From an uncultured Clostridium sp. (GTDB lineage: Bacteria; Bacillota; Clostridia; Peptostreptococcales; Peptostreptococcaceae), in NCBI GenBank assembly GCA_945871955.1, contig CAMBXR010000001.1:34513-98512 (forward strand): 64,000 nucleotides of DNA, in the 5' to 3' direction. How positions within the stretch are numbered: the stretch's first letter is position 1; every line of letters begins with the position of its first letter. The notes under the pieces are model-generated. The model did not search any database. It was not told the origin of the DNA and saw nothing but the letters and a program-made list of their open reading frames with translations. This document shows positions 52,204 to 61,442 of the stretch, one piece after another. Both the position numbers and the translations under genes were made by a program.

Positions 52204-52237
52204 AAAAATCTTTGAGATAATTACCCCAAAGATTTTT
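52204..52237 (-). terminator. Rho-independent terminator downstream of iscU
   Basis: AAAAAAAATCTTTGAG...CCAAAGATTTTT. Confidence 0.7.
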
Positions 52238-52249
52238 ATATTTTAATTA

Positions 52250-52696
52250 TTAGTCTTCATCTTCTATATCATGGTGATGATCATGATCATCATCTATAAC
52301 TACACCATCAAGTTCTGGTATGTGTATGTTATTTTTCTTAGCATAATCTATTAATGCAGCTTTTATAGCTTGTTCTGCTAATACTGAACAGTGCATTTTT
52401 ACTGGTGGAAGTCCATCTAAAGCTTCTGCAACTGCTTTATTAGTTACTTCTAAAGCTTCATGTATAGTTTTTCCTTTTACCATTTCAGTTGCCATTGATG
52501 AAGATGCTATTGCAGATCCACATCCGAAAGTTTGGAACTTAACATCTTTTATTATTTCATCTTCTATATCTAAGAATATTTTCATTATATCCCCACATTT
52601 AGCATTTCCTACTTCACCAACACCACTTGCATCTTCTATTTGTCCTACATTTCTTGGGTTTAAGAAATGATCCATTACTTTATCACTATATTGCAT
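52250..52696 (-). CDS. iscU: Fe-S cluster assembly scaffold IscU/NifU
   Basis: VMDHFLNPRNVGQIEDASGVGEVGNAKCGDIMKIFLDIED, FGCGSAIASSSMATEMVKGK, HCSVLAE. Confidence 0.95.
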   Translation of the reverse strand: MQYSDKVMDHFLNPRNVGQIEDASGVGEVGNAKCGDIMKIFLDIEDEIIKDVKFQTFGCGSAIASSSMATEMVKGKTIHEALEVTNKAVAEALDGLPPVKMHCSVLAEQAIKAALIDYAKKNNIHIPELDGVVIDDDHDHHHDIEDED

Positions 52697-52725
52697 AATT
52701 TTTTCCTCCTAACATTATACACTCT

Positions 52726-52757
52726 ATCTTATTATCTTATTATCTTATTATCTTATT
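52726..52757. repeat. Octamer tandem repeat (ATCTTATT)x4 between iscS and iscU
   Basis: Four perfect contiguous 8-bp copies, then partial ATCTTA after one extra T. Confidence 0.9.
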
Positions 52758-52769
52758 TATCTTAATTTA

Positions 52770-53960
52770 TTATTTATTTTGTTCTTTTAAAAATGTTTGA
52801 TATAAAGGTGACATTTCTCTAAGTCTTGCTATAACTTTTGGTAAATTTTCTAATATATAATCTATATCTTCATCAGTAGTAAAGTCACCTACAGTAAGTC
52901 TTAAAGAACCATGAGCCCATTCATGAGTTAATCCTATAGCCATTAAAACATGTGATGGATCTAGAGAACCAGATGTACAAGCTGATCCACTTGATGCAGC
53001 TATTCCTAATTGATCTAATAATAGAAGTATTCCTTCACCTTCTATAAATTCAAATGAGAAGTTTGCATTTCCTGGTAATCTATCTGTTAGGTGTCCATTA
53101 AGTCTTGTATAAGGTATAGACTCTAATACACCTTTTATTAATTTATCTCTAAGTCTAGTAAGCTCTGCTATATGATTTTCCATATTTTCTTTTGCCATTT
53201 CAGCAGCTTTTCCATATCCTACTATTGCAGGTATATTTTCTGTACCAGCTCTTTTTCTTCTTTCTTGAGCTCCACCATGTATAAGGTTGTGTATTCTTAC
53301 ACCTTTTTTCATATACATAGCTCCTATACCTTTTGGTCCATATATTTTATGACCTGACATACTCATTAAATCTACGTCTAAGTCTTTAACATCTACAGGT
53401 ATATTTCCTGCTGCTTGAACTGCATCTGTATGCATTAGGGCACCATGTTCATGAGCTATTTTAGCTATTTCTTTTATAGGTTGTATAGTTCCTATTTCAT
53501 TGTTAGCATACATTATACTTACTAATATAGTAGTATCTTTTATTTCTCTTTTTAATTGTTCTAAGTCAACTTTACCGTCTTTATCTACATCTAAATAAGT
53601 TACTTCGAATCCATGAACTTTTTGTAAGTATTCACATGTATGAAGTATAGCATGGTGCTCTATTTTACTTGTAATTATATGATTTCCTTTATCTCTTCTA
53701 GCAAAAGCTGTTCCTTCTAAGGCCCAGTTATCACTTTCACTTCCGCCATTTGTGAAATATATTTCATTTGGGTCTGCATTAACAAGTGAAGCTATTTGTT
53801 TTCTTGATTTATCTAATGCTGTTTTTACTTCTCTACCAAATAAGTGGAAACTTGAAGCGTTTCCAAAATACTCTGTAAAATATGGCATCATTTCTTCTAC
53901 TACTTCTTTTTTAGTTGGAGTAGTTGCTGAATAATCCATATATAATCTTCTTTTTTCCAT
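52770..53960 (-). CDS. iscS: Cysteine desulfurase
   Basis: YMDYSATTPTKKEVVEEM, DAVQAAGNIPVDVKDLDVDLMSMSGHKIYGPKG, SGSACTSGSLDPSHVL. Confidence 0.96.
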   Translation of the reverse strand: MEKRRLYMDYSATTPTKKEVVEEMMPYFTEYFGNASSFHLFGREVKTALDKSRKQIASLVNADPNEIYFTNGGSESDNWALEGTAFARRDKGNHIITSKIEHHAILHTCEYLQKVHGFEVTYLDVDKDGKVDLEQLKREIKDTTILVSIMYANNEIGTIQPIKEIAKIAHEHGALMHTDAVQAAGNIPVDVKDLDVDLMSMSGHKIYGPKGIGAMYMKKGVRIHNLIHGGAQERRKRAGTENIPAIVGYGKAAEMAKENMENHIAELTRLRDKLIKGVLESIPYTRLNGHLTDRLPGNANFSFEFIEGEGILLLLDQLGIAASSGSACTSGSLDPSHVLMAIGLTHEWAHGSLRLTVGDFTTDEDIDYILENLPKVIARLREMSPLYQTFLKEQNK

Positions 53961-53975
53961 ATCCTAGTTCATCTC

Positions 53976-54434
53976 CTATTTATTATTCATTAACTTTGTT
54001 ATATCAAATTCTTTCAAATTATTCTTCTTATTATAATCATCAATCATATCTTGTAGCGTAATTGAATTTAATACATCTTCAATTCCCTTTTTCAATTTTT
54101 CCCATACTAGCTTTGTGGAACAGTCATTAGCATTTTCACAACAACCCTCATCTATAATACATTTAGATAATGCTACAGGGCCTTCAAGTATAGTAAGTAC
54201 ATCTCCTACTGTAATACTCTTAGGATCTTTGTTAAGAAAATATCCACCCTGAGCTCCTCTTACACTAGTTATTAATTGTGATTTTTTTAGCTTAGAAAAT
54301 ATCTGTTCTAAATATTGTTCTGGTATTTTTTGTCTACTGGCAATTACATTCAAAGGTACAGGGCCTTCATTAACATGTAAAGACAGTTCAAATATTGCCT
54401 TAAGTCCATATTTACCTTTAGTCGATAATTTCAT
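53976..54434 (-). CDS. iscR: Rrf2 family regulator, IscR-type
   Basis: MKLSTKGKYGLKAIFELS; Cys cluster KCIIDEGCCENANDC; adjacent iscS/iscU. Confidence 0.9.
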   Translation of the reverse strand: MKLSTKGKYGLKAIFELSLHVNEGPVPLNVIASRQKIPEQYLEQIFSKLKKSQLITSVRGAQGGYFLNKDPKSITVGDVLTILEGPVALSKCIIDEGCCENANDCSTKLVWEKLKKGIEDVLNSITLQDMIDDYNKKNNLKEFDITKLMNNK

Positions 54435-54460
54435 TTTTTATCACCCTCTATGTCCAATGC

Positions 54461-54485
54461 AATTCATACTAAATTTGTATGAATT
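54461..54485 (-). promoter_or_regulatory. Perfect palindromic operator, likely Rrf2/IscR site
   Basis: AATTCATAC-taaattt-GTATGAATT, immediately downstream of the -10. Confidence 0.7.
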
Positions 54486-54496
54486 ATTCTGATATC

Positions 54497-54525
54497 ATTG
54501 TATTATTTCCTACTATTTTTGTCAA
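54497..54525 (-). promoter_or_regulatory. Sigma-A type promoter of isc operon
   Basis: Minus strand TTGACA-17 bp-TACAAT. Confidence 0.75.
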
Positions 54526-54605
54526 GATTATTTTTGACTATTTTTATCAGAATTAAATATTAATCTTATTTAAAATATTTATACTAGATTAATACCCAAA
54601 AACAT

Positions 54606-54643
54606 AAAAAGATAACTTGAAAATTCAAATTATCTTATTTTTT
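54606..54643 (-). terminator. Rho-independent terminator downstream of GNAT gene
   Basis: AAAAAGATAACTTGAA-aat-TCAAATTATCTTATTTTTT. Confidence 0.6.
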
Positions 54644-55409
54644 TATATATACTCCAATATCCAATTTTTTCAAAACCAAGCTTCTTATAAATTGTAATCG
54701 CTGCTTCATTATCACAAAATAAACAGGGTACCCTATTTTCTTGTAATAACTCATGACATATTTTTACTATACATTTAGTAGCATAGCTTCTATTTCTATA
54801 TTTAGGATGAGTTCCAACGCCTATAATCATAGCATTAGATTTATTTTCAGAAGTGGTCTTTGCCATAGATACAGCCTTACCTTTTCTTTCTATAAAATAC
54901 CCCCTTCCTGTTTTTAGACTTGCTTTAATATTATCTACTGTAGTATTTTCAAATTCATCTATTTCTTCATAGAGTCTTGCAATTTTATTTAAATTACCAA
55001 ATCTTATTTTTCTAAGCTTAATATTGTCTTCTTCATAATCTGGCAGTAAGTTTATATTTACCAATTTAAATATATTCACTTTTCTATATATTTTTAAATC
55101 AATTTTATCGTCTAACATTTCTAAAACTTGGGACTTTCCGCAAATCTCTTCACAATCACTTTCATTAATAAATTTGGCAAAGTCATCTACATCAAATTTA
55201 TCATAGGCATAAAAAATAATAAATTCAAAACATTTTAATAAAATACCTTCTATTTCACCATTTTCATTTATACCACCATAAATACTAAATAAATAACTAT
55301 CATACCCAAATCTTTCTATATCACTAATCAAAAATATATTAATTTCTTTTTCTCTATATAGGTATTCAATAACTTTTTTATGATGTGTATTATTAAGCCT
55401 TTGAATCAT
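54630..55409 (-). CDS. GNAT family N-acetyltransferase
   Basis: C-terminal GNAT motif MIIGVGTHPKYRNRSYATKCIVKICHELL, AITIYKKLGFEKIGYW; start after AGGGGGAG. Confidence 0.85.
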   Translation of the reverse strand: MIQRLNNTHHKKVIEYLYREKEINIFLISDIERFGYDSYLFSIYGGINENGEIEGILLKCFEFIIFYAYDKFDVDDFAKFINESDCEEICGKSQVLEMLDDKIDLKIYRKVNIFKLVNINLLPDYEEDNIKLRKIRFGNLNKIARLYEEIDEFENTTVDNIKASLKTGRGYFIERKGKAVSMAKTTSENKSNAMIIGVGTHPKYRNRSYATKCIVKICHELLQENRVPCLFCDNEAAITIYKKLGFEKIGYWSIYKKIR

Positions 55410-55611
55410 TAGCACTCCCCCTGATATTACTCCTAAATTTACAATCCCCTCAATATTAATATTAAGTTTCTTTAATCTTACTTGCAATTAAAAATTATAC
55501 CTATAGTATATATACAAAAAAATTCAAACTTACTATTGGTAATTTTTATAAGAATTTTAAAATGATATAAAACAAATAATAATCTTATAAAATTATTAAG
55601 GATGTGAGTAA

Positions 55612-55827
55612 ATGACTGATAAAAAAAGACCTAGCACTAAAAAAATGAAAGATTTAGAAAATGAAAAACTTGAAATAGCTGATGAATTAGGCACTGGTCA
55701 TGCAAATGACGTTGAAGTAAATGTAAAAATAGCATCTCAAAATGAAGCTGAATTCAGTAAAAAAACTAGAACTAAGCAACATAATTTAAATAACCAAATG
55801 AAAACAACACCTCATGAAAAGGTATAA
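55612..55827 (+). CDS. Small hypothetical protein (71 aa), lysine-rich
   Basis: Clear SD AAGGATGTGAG before ATG; followed by terminator; isolated monocistronic unit. Confidence 0.65.
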   Translation: MTDKKRPSTKKMKDLENEKLEIADELGTGHANDVEVNVKIASQNEAEFSKKTRTKQHNLNNQMKTTPHEKV

Positions 55828-55854
55828 TTTCAATTAATTATGTAACATATAATA

Positions 55855-55893
55855 TAAAAAGCTATGAAGATATATATTTTTCATAGCTTTTTT
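55855..55893. terminator. Rho-independent terminator between convergent genes
   Basis: AAAAAGCTATGAAGA...TTTTCATAGCTTTTTT. Confidence 0.8.
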
Positions 55894-55935
55894 ATTATAT
55901 TGATATTAAGTTAAAATTTATATTTTTCATATACT

Positions 55936-57216
55936 TTATTTATTTGTTTTGTTTTTTATTACATTCCAATAATTTTTAAATGCATTTTCATTTTTATTGT
56001 TGCCGTGAATGTAATACTTTTTATCTTTTATAGGATCAGGTAAATATTGCTGTTCAACATAATTGTTTTCAAAATTATGAGGATATTTATATTCTACTCC
56101 TCTTCCCAGTTTTTTTGCACCTGCATAATGGGCATCTTTTAAATGAATTGGTATATCTCCTGTTTCCATATTATCTAAGTCATATATAGCCATATCTATG
56201 GCATTAATTACAGAGTTAGACTTTGGACACTGGGCCAAATATATAGTTGCCTGGGCAAGAGGTATACGAGCTTCTGGAAATCCCAGTTGAAGAGCTGCAG
56301 ATACACAGGCCTCTGTTATTGTTATAGCTTGTGGTACAGCTAACCCCACATCCTCACTTGCTACACATAATAATCTTCTTGTTATAGATTGAATATCCCC
56401 TGCTTTAATAAGTCTAGCCAAATAATGAATAGCCGCATCAGCATCTGAGCCTCTAAGTGATTTATGAAATGCTGACAAAATAGAATATCCATCATCTCCA
56501 CCTCTATCATAATTTAAAATCTTAACAGAAGAACAATTTATAACATCATCTAAAGTTACTTTTACAGAATTAGTAGGAATATCTATTCCCACATTAAAAG
56601 CTAATTCCAATTTATTAAGAGCACTTCTCATATCACCGTTGCACGTCTGAGCAATATATTCAATGGCTTCATCTTCTATATGAATATTTTCATAGGTATA
56701 TAAGTCATTAAGCTTAAGGATTGCTCTTTCTAACCCTTTTATTATGTCATTTTTCTCAATAGGTTTAAATTCAAAAATAGTACTTCGACTTAATATGGCT
56801 TTATATATAACAAAATAAGGATTATCTGCCGTACTCGCTATTAGTGTTACTGAACCATCTTCTATTACTTCCAATAAAGATTGTTGTTGCTTTCTATTTA
56901 GAGCTTGAATTTCATCTAACATTAGAAGTATACCATTATAAGAAAATAAATCTTGTTTATTAGCATCTATTACTTCTTTAATTTCTTTAACTCCACAATT
57001 TACTGCATTAAGTTTTACATATTTCTTATTTGTGCACTTTGCAATAATATTAGCTAAAGTTGTTTTTCCTGTACCTGGAGGTCCGTATAAAATCATATTA
57101 GGTATAGTGTTATTATCTAATAATTTATTTATTATCTTACCCTTGCCAATTATATGACTTTGACCAACCATATCATAAATATTTTTAGGTCGTAATTTAT
57201 CTGCTAAAGGTTGCAT
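55936..57216 (-). CDS. rarA: Replication-associated recombination protein A (RarA/MgsA)
   Basis: PLADKLRPKNIYDMVGQSHIIG, ILYGPPGTGKTTLA, RGSDADAAIHYLARLI. Confidence 0.95.
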   Translation of the reverse strand: MQPLADKLRPKNIYDMVGQSHIIGKGKIINKLLDNNTIPNMILYGPPGTGKTTLANIIAKCTNKKYVKLNAVNCGVKEIKEVIDANKQDLFSYNGILLMLDEIQALNRKQQQSLLEVIEDGSVTLIASTADNPYFVIYKAILSRSTIFEFKPIEKNDIIKGLERAILKLNDLYTYENIHIEDEAIEYIAQTCNGDMRSALNKLELAFNVGIDIPTNSVKVTLDDVINCSSVKILNYDRGGDDGYSILSAFHKSLRGSDADAAIHYLARLIKAGDIQSITRRLLCVASEDVGLAVPQAITITEACVSAALQLGFPEARIPLAQATIYLAQCPKSNSVINAIDMAIYDLDNMETGDIPIHLKDAHYAGAKKLGRGVEYKYPHNFENNYVEQQYLPDPIKDKKYYIHGNNKNENAFKNYWNVIKNKTNK

Positions 57217-57259
57217 AATTTACCTCCTTTATTTATAATCAATATAATTTCTTAATAAT

Positions 57260-57292
57260 TTAAAAAGGTATCTTATAAAGATACCTTTTTAC
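57260..57292 (-). terminator. Rho-independent terminator downstream of codY
   Basis: AAAAAGGTATCTT-ataa-AGATACCTTTTT. Confidence 0.8.
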
Positions 57293-58077
57293 TAATAATT
57301 ACTTCTTACTTTTTTAAGTTCTGGTATTAACTTATCATTAAGAATTTTTATATGAGTTCCCTTCATTCCTAAAGATCTAGACTCAATTACTCCTGCACTT
57401 TCAAATTTTCTAAGAGCATTAACTATTACTGATCTTGTAATTCCTACTCTATCTGCTATTCTACTTGCAACAAGTAAACCTTCATTTCCTTCTAGTTCTT
57501 TAAATATATGCTCTACAGCTTCAAGTTCAGAATAAGATAAAGTTCCTATAGCCATTTGAACAACAGCAGTTTTTCTCATTTCAACTTCCATTTCTTCACT
57601 TAAGCCTCTTAAAACTTCCATACCCATTACTGTAGCACTATATTCAGATATAACTAAGTCATCATCTGTAAATATATCATTATATCTTGATATAACTAGT
57701 GTACCAAGTCTTTGTCCACTTCCTAATATAGGAACAACAGTAGTATATTTTTCTAATCTTTCTTGTTCATACGGAAATACTTCTAATAATTTTTCACCAG
57801 TTAAATTTTCTAACGTTTCATTTATTTTTAAAACACTATCTGTATATACTTTAGGGAAAATTTGTAGTTTAGTTTCTTCATCTTCTATAACAGAGCTATC
57901 TTGAACATCTTTTAAGTAAAGGCCAATTACCTTTCCTTTTGCGTTAATCACATATATATTAGCCCCTAGAACTTCTCCTAAAGTTTCCGCTAATAAATCA
58001 AATGATACACTGCTCCCTCCGCTTGTTTGAAGAGTTTTATTAATTTTCCTTGTCTTTTGTAATACTTCACTTGCCAT
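57292..58077 (-). CDS. codY: GTP-sensing transcriptional pleiotropic repressor CodY
   Basis: GAF domain plus winged helix ASRIADRVGITRSVIVNALRKFESAGVIESRSLGMKGTHIKILN. Confidence 0.97.
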   Translation of the reverse strand: MASEVLQKTRKINKTLQTSGGSSVSFDLLAETLGEVLGANIYVINAKGKVIGLYLKDVQDSSVIEDEETKLQIFPKVYTDSVLKINETLENLTGEKLLEVFPYEQERLEKYTTVVPILGSGQRLGTLVISRYNDIFTDDDLVISEYSATVMGMEVLRGLSEEMEVEMRKTAVVQMAIGTLSYSELEAVEHIFKELEGNEGLLVASRIADRVGITRSVIVNALRKFESAGVIESRSLGMKGTHIKILNDKLIPELKKVRSNY

Positions 58078-58234
58078 TTAATCATCTCCTTAACAAAGTT
58101 TAAGGTTTCAAGAATTTTATATTCTCTAGTTTCTTAGTTATACGCTTAGTTTCCCTACTATATTTTAACATAAGATTACATACTTAACAATAAAACATTC
58201 ACATTTTTCTTAATTTTCTGTCATTTATGTAATT

Positions 58235-60310
58235 TTATTCAATTATTCTACCTTCAGCCTTACATTCCTTATTAGAACATACTTCTTTTGTCTCATTTTT
58301 AGTTCGCTTTTCTATCATATAAGACCCACATTCTTTGCATACTTCTCCTGTAGGTTTATACCAACTTATAAAATCACATTCAGGATAGTTTGAACATCCA
58401 TAAAAGGCTTTACCTTTTTTAGATTTTCTAAGAATAATGTCTCCTTCTTTACATTTAGGACATTTAACACCAACTTTATTTACTAATGGTTTTGTATTTT
58501 TACACTCAGGGTAATTTTTACATGCCATAAATCTACCAAATCTACCGTATTTAATTACCATGTTAGATCCACATAATTCACAAATCTCATCAGTTTCTTC
58601 ATCCATATTTATCTTTTCTATTTTTTCATTAGCTTCTTTTATAGCTTCTTTTAGAGGTTCATATACTTCTGATACAACACTCTTCCACTTAATATTGCCT
58701 TCTTCTATTTCATCTAATTTATTTTCCATTTGGGCAGTAAAGTCCACATCAATAAATTTTTGGAAGTTTATATTTAGGATATCTGTAACTATCATTCCTA
58801 GTTCAGTTGGATGAAGACTGTTACCTTGTTTTTCTACATATCCTCTATTTAATATGGTTGCTATAGTTGGTGCATAAGTACTAGGTCTACCTATTCCAAG
58901 TTCTTCTAGAGTTTTTACTAAACTAGCCTCCGTATATCTTGCTGGAGGTTGAGTAAAATGTTGTTCTGGAATAAATTTATTAACTTCAAGCTCATCATTT
59001 TCTTCTATTATAGGTAGTATTTTATCTTCTCTTTCTGTAAAGTTATAAACTTTAGTATAACCATCAAACTTCATAACAGAACCTGTAGCTCTAAATAATG
59101 CATCACCTATTTTACAATCCACATTCAATACATCAAATACAGAGTCTTCCATTTGACTAGCTACAAATCTTCTCCAAATTAAATTATAAAGTTTAAATTG
59201 ATCTTTACTTAATGAAGACTTAACACTTTCTGGCGTTCTATGTATAGAAGTTGGTCTGATGGCTTCATGAGCATCTTGTACTTTCTTCTTTTCTTTATTT
59301 TCTTTTTTCTCACTATTTTCTTTGTAGTATTTTTCTCCTAACTCATCTAAAATATATGACTTAGCTTTTTCTCTTGCCTCATCAGATATTCTCTTAGAGT
59401 CTGTTCTTATGTAAGAAATTAGACCTACAGTTCCTTCTCCTTCAATATCCACACCTTCATATAATTCCTGCGCTACTATCATTGTCTTTTTAGTTGTAAA
59501 AGACAGCTTATTAGCAGCATCTTGTTGAAGCACACTTGTTGTATATGGTTTTGGAGCTGATTTTCTTCTCGTTTTAGATTCAATTTTTTCTACTGTAAGT
59601 TTTTTATCTTTTATATTTTCTAAAATTTTATTAACATCTTCTTCACTATTTAAATCTACTTTTTCATCATTGAAGGAAACAAACTTAAATAATATATTTT
59701 CATCATCTTTAGTTTTTCCTTCTATATCTAGACTCCAGTATTCTTTAGGTACAAACTCATTAATCTCTTTTTCTTTTTCACAAATTAATTTTGTAGTTAC
59801 TGATTGTACCCTACCTGCACTAAGCCCTTTTCTAACTTTTACCCAAAGAATTGGACTTATCTGATATCCTAAAAGTCTATCAAGAACTCTTCTAGCTTGT
59901 TGAGCGTCTACAAGTTTTAAATCTATACTTCTTGGATTTTTTATTGCCTTTTTGATAGCATCCTTTGTTATCTCATTAAATTCTATTCTACATTCATCAT
60001 GTTCATCAATTCCAAGAATATAAGCTAAGTGCCAAGATATAGCTTCTCCCTCTCTATCTGGATCGGTAGCTAGATATACTCTCTTAGATTTTTTAGCTTC
60101 TTTTTTTAATTCTTTTATTAAATCACCTTTTCCCCTGATATTAATATATCTAGGTTCAAAATTATTTTCTATATCAACACCTAAAGTACTTTTAGGTAAA
60201 TCTCTCACATGACCAACTGAAGCCTTTACAGTATAGTGACTTTTTCCTAAGAATTTTTCAATTGTTTTAGCTTTTGCAGGCGATTCCACAATTACCAATG
60301 TTTTCGCCAT
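58235..60310 (-). CDS. topA: DNA topoisomerase I
   Basis: LVIVESPAKAKTIEKFLG, YLATDPDREGEAISWHLA, ISYIRTDSKRIS, C-terminal Zn fingers. Confidence 0.98.
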   Translation of the reverse strand: MAKTLVIVESPAKAKTIEKFLGKSHYTVKASVGHVRDLPKSTLGVDIENNFEPRYINIRGKGDLIKELKKEAKKSKRVYLATDPDREGEAISWHLAYILGIDEHDECRIEFNEITKDAIKKAIKNPRSIDLKLVDAQQARRVLDRLLGYQISPILWVKVRKGLSAGRVQSVTTKLICEKEKEINEFVPKEYWSLDIEGKTKDDENILFKFVSFNDEKVDLNSEEDVNKILENIKDKKLTVEKIESKTRRKSAPKPYTTSVLQQDAANKLSFTTKKTMIVAQELYEGVDIEGEGTVGLISYIRTDSKRISDEAREKAKSYILDELGEKYYKENSEKKENKEKKKVQDAHEAIRPTSIHRTPESVKSSLSKDQFKLYNLIWRRFVASQMEDSVFDVLNVDCKIGDALFRATGSVMKFDGYTKVYNFTEREDKILPIIEENDELEVNKFIPEQHFTQPPARYTEASLVKTLEELGIGRPSTYAPTIATILNRGYVEKQGNSLHPTELGMIVTDILNINFQKFIDVDFTAQMENKLDEIEEGNIKWKSVVSEVYEPLKEAIKEANEKIEKINMDEETDEICELCGSNMVIKYGRFGRFMACKNYPECKNTKPLVNKVGVKCPKCKEGDIILRKSKKGKAFYGCSNYPECDFISWYKPTGEVCKECGSYMIEKRTKNETKEVCSNKECKAEGRIIE

Positions 60311-60338
60311 TTTTACACCCCCACCCTTATTTCTTCTT

Positions 60339-61433
60339 TTAATTTATACTATACATTTTATTATTCATTTCAACAACTAAATCTCTTAATAATAATTCAT
60401 TTATTATAGAATTTACATTTTTTATATCCATACCAGTATTATCACAAATCTCATCAATTTGCAAGATACCTTGCTTCTTAATTGCATTTATTATTTTTAA
60501 TTCTTCATTATTTAAGTCCTTAATTTCATATTCTATACTAATTTTATTATTAAAACTACTATTATTATATTCCTCTAAAACATCCTCAATATTTTCTATT
60601 AATTTTGCACCTTCTTTTATTATTTTATGACATCCTCTGCTCATTTCTGAATGAATATTACCTGGAAGTGCAAATATGTTTTTGCCTTGTTCTAAACCTA
60701 AATCAGCTGTAATTAGAGCACCACTTTTTTTAGCAGCTTCCACAACAATTATTCCATCACTTATTCCACTTAGAATTCTATTTCTACATGGAAAGTTTCC
60801 ACGAGTCACATAGTGCCCCACATTATATTCTGATATAAGTAAACCACCATTTTCTAATATTTCATCAGCTAAAGGCTTATTTTGTGTTGGAGTAATATTT
60901 TCTAGAGAAGATGCCAAAACAGCAATAGTTTTGCCCTTTGCTTTTAAACACCCTTTATGACAAATAGCATCAATACCTAAAGCAAGGCCACTAACTATAT
61001 TAATATTTCTCTGAGATAATTCATAACTTATTCTTTCAGCACAGTCAATTCCATAAGATGTAGGTTTTCTTGAACCTACCATGGCTATGTTCAAAGTATT
61101 ATTTATTACTGATAAATCTCCTTTGTAAAATAATAATGAGGGAGGATTATAAATATTTCTAAGTTTAGCTGGATACTCTTCATCTTCTATACAAATATAC
61201 TGAATAGAATTTTTATATAATTCTTCCTTAATTTCATCTAAATTGAAATGACTAATATATTTTACTAGATTTTCTTTAATATTTAAACTTATATTTTTCA
61301 AATTGTAAATATCTTTTTCTTTAAGATTTATAATTTCCTCCACACTTCCTACTTCCTCTATTATTTTACCAATAGTTATACTACTTATTCCCTTTATCGA
61401 TTTAATATATAAATAAATATCCTTTTTATCCAT
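60339..61433 (-). CDS. dprA: DNA-protecting protein DprA
   Basis: AMVGSRKPTSYGIDCAERISYELS, SGLALGIDAICHKGCL, GNFPCRNRILSGISDG. Confidence 0.95.
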   Translation of the reverse strand: MDKKDIYLYIKSIKGISSITIGKIIEEVGSVEEIINLKEKDIYNLKNISLNIKENLVKYISHFNLDEIKEELYKNSIQYICIEDEEYPAKLRNIYNPPSLLFYKGDLSVINNTLNIAMVGSRKPTSYGIDCAERISYELSQRNINIVSGLALGIDAICHKGCLKAKGKTIAVLASSLENITPTQNKPLADEILENGGLLISEYNVGHYVTRGNFPCRNRILSGISDGIIVVEAAKKSGALITADLGLEQGKNIFALPGNIHSEMSRGCHKIIKEGAKLIENIEDVLEEYNNSSFNNKISIEYEIKDLNNEELKIINAIKKQGILQIDEICDNTGMDIKNVNSIINELLLRDLVVEMNNKMYSIN

Positions 61434-61442
61434 ATTTTTCTC

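Noticed and set aside
52081-52249. AT-rich intergenic region between iscU and mnmA, considered as a riboswitch
   Set aside because: Only the iscU terminator is recognisable
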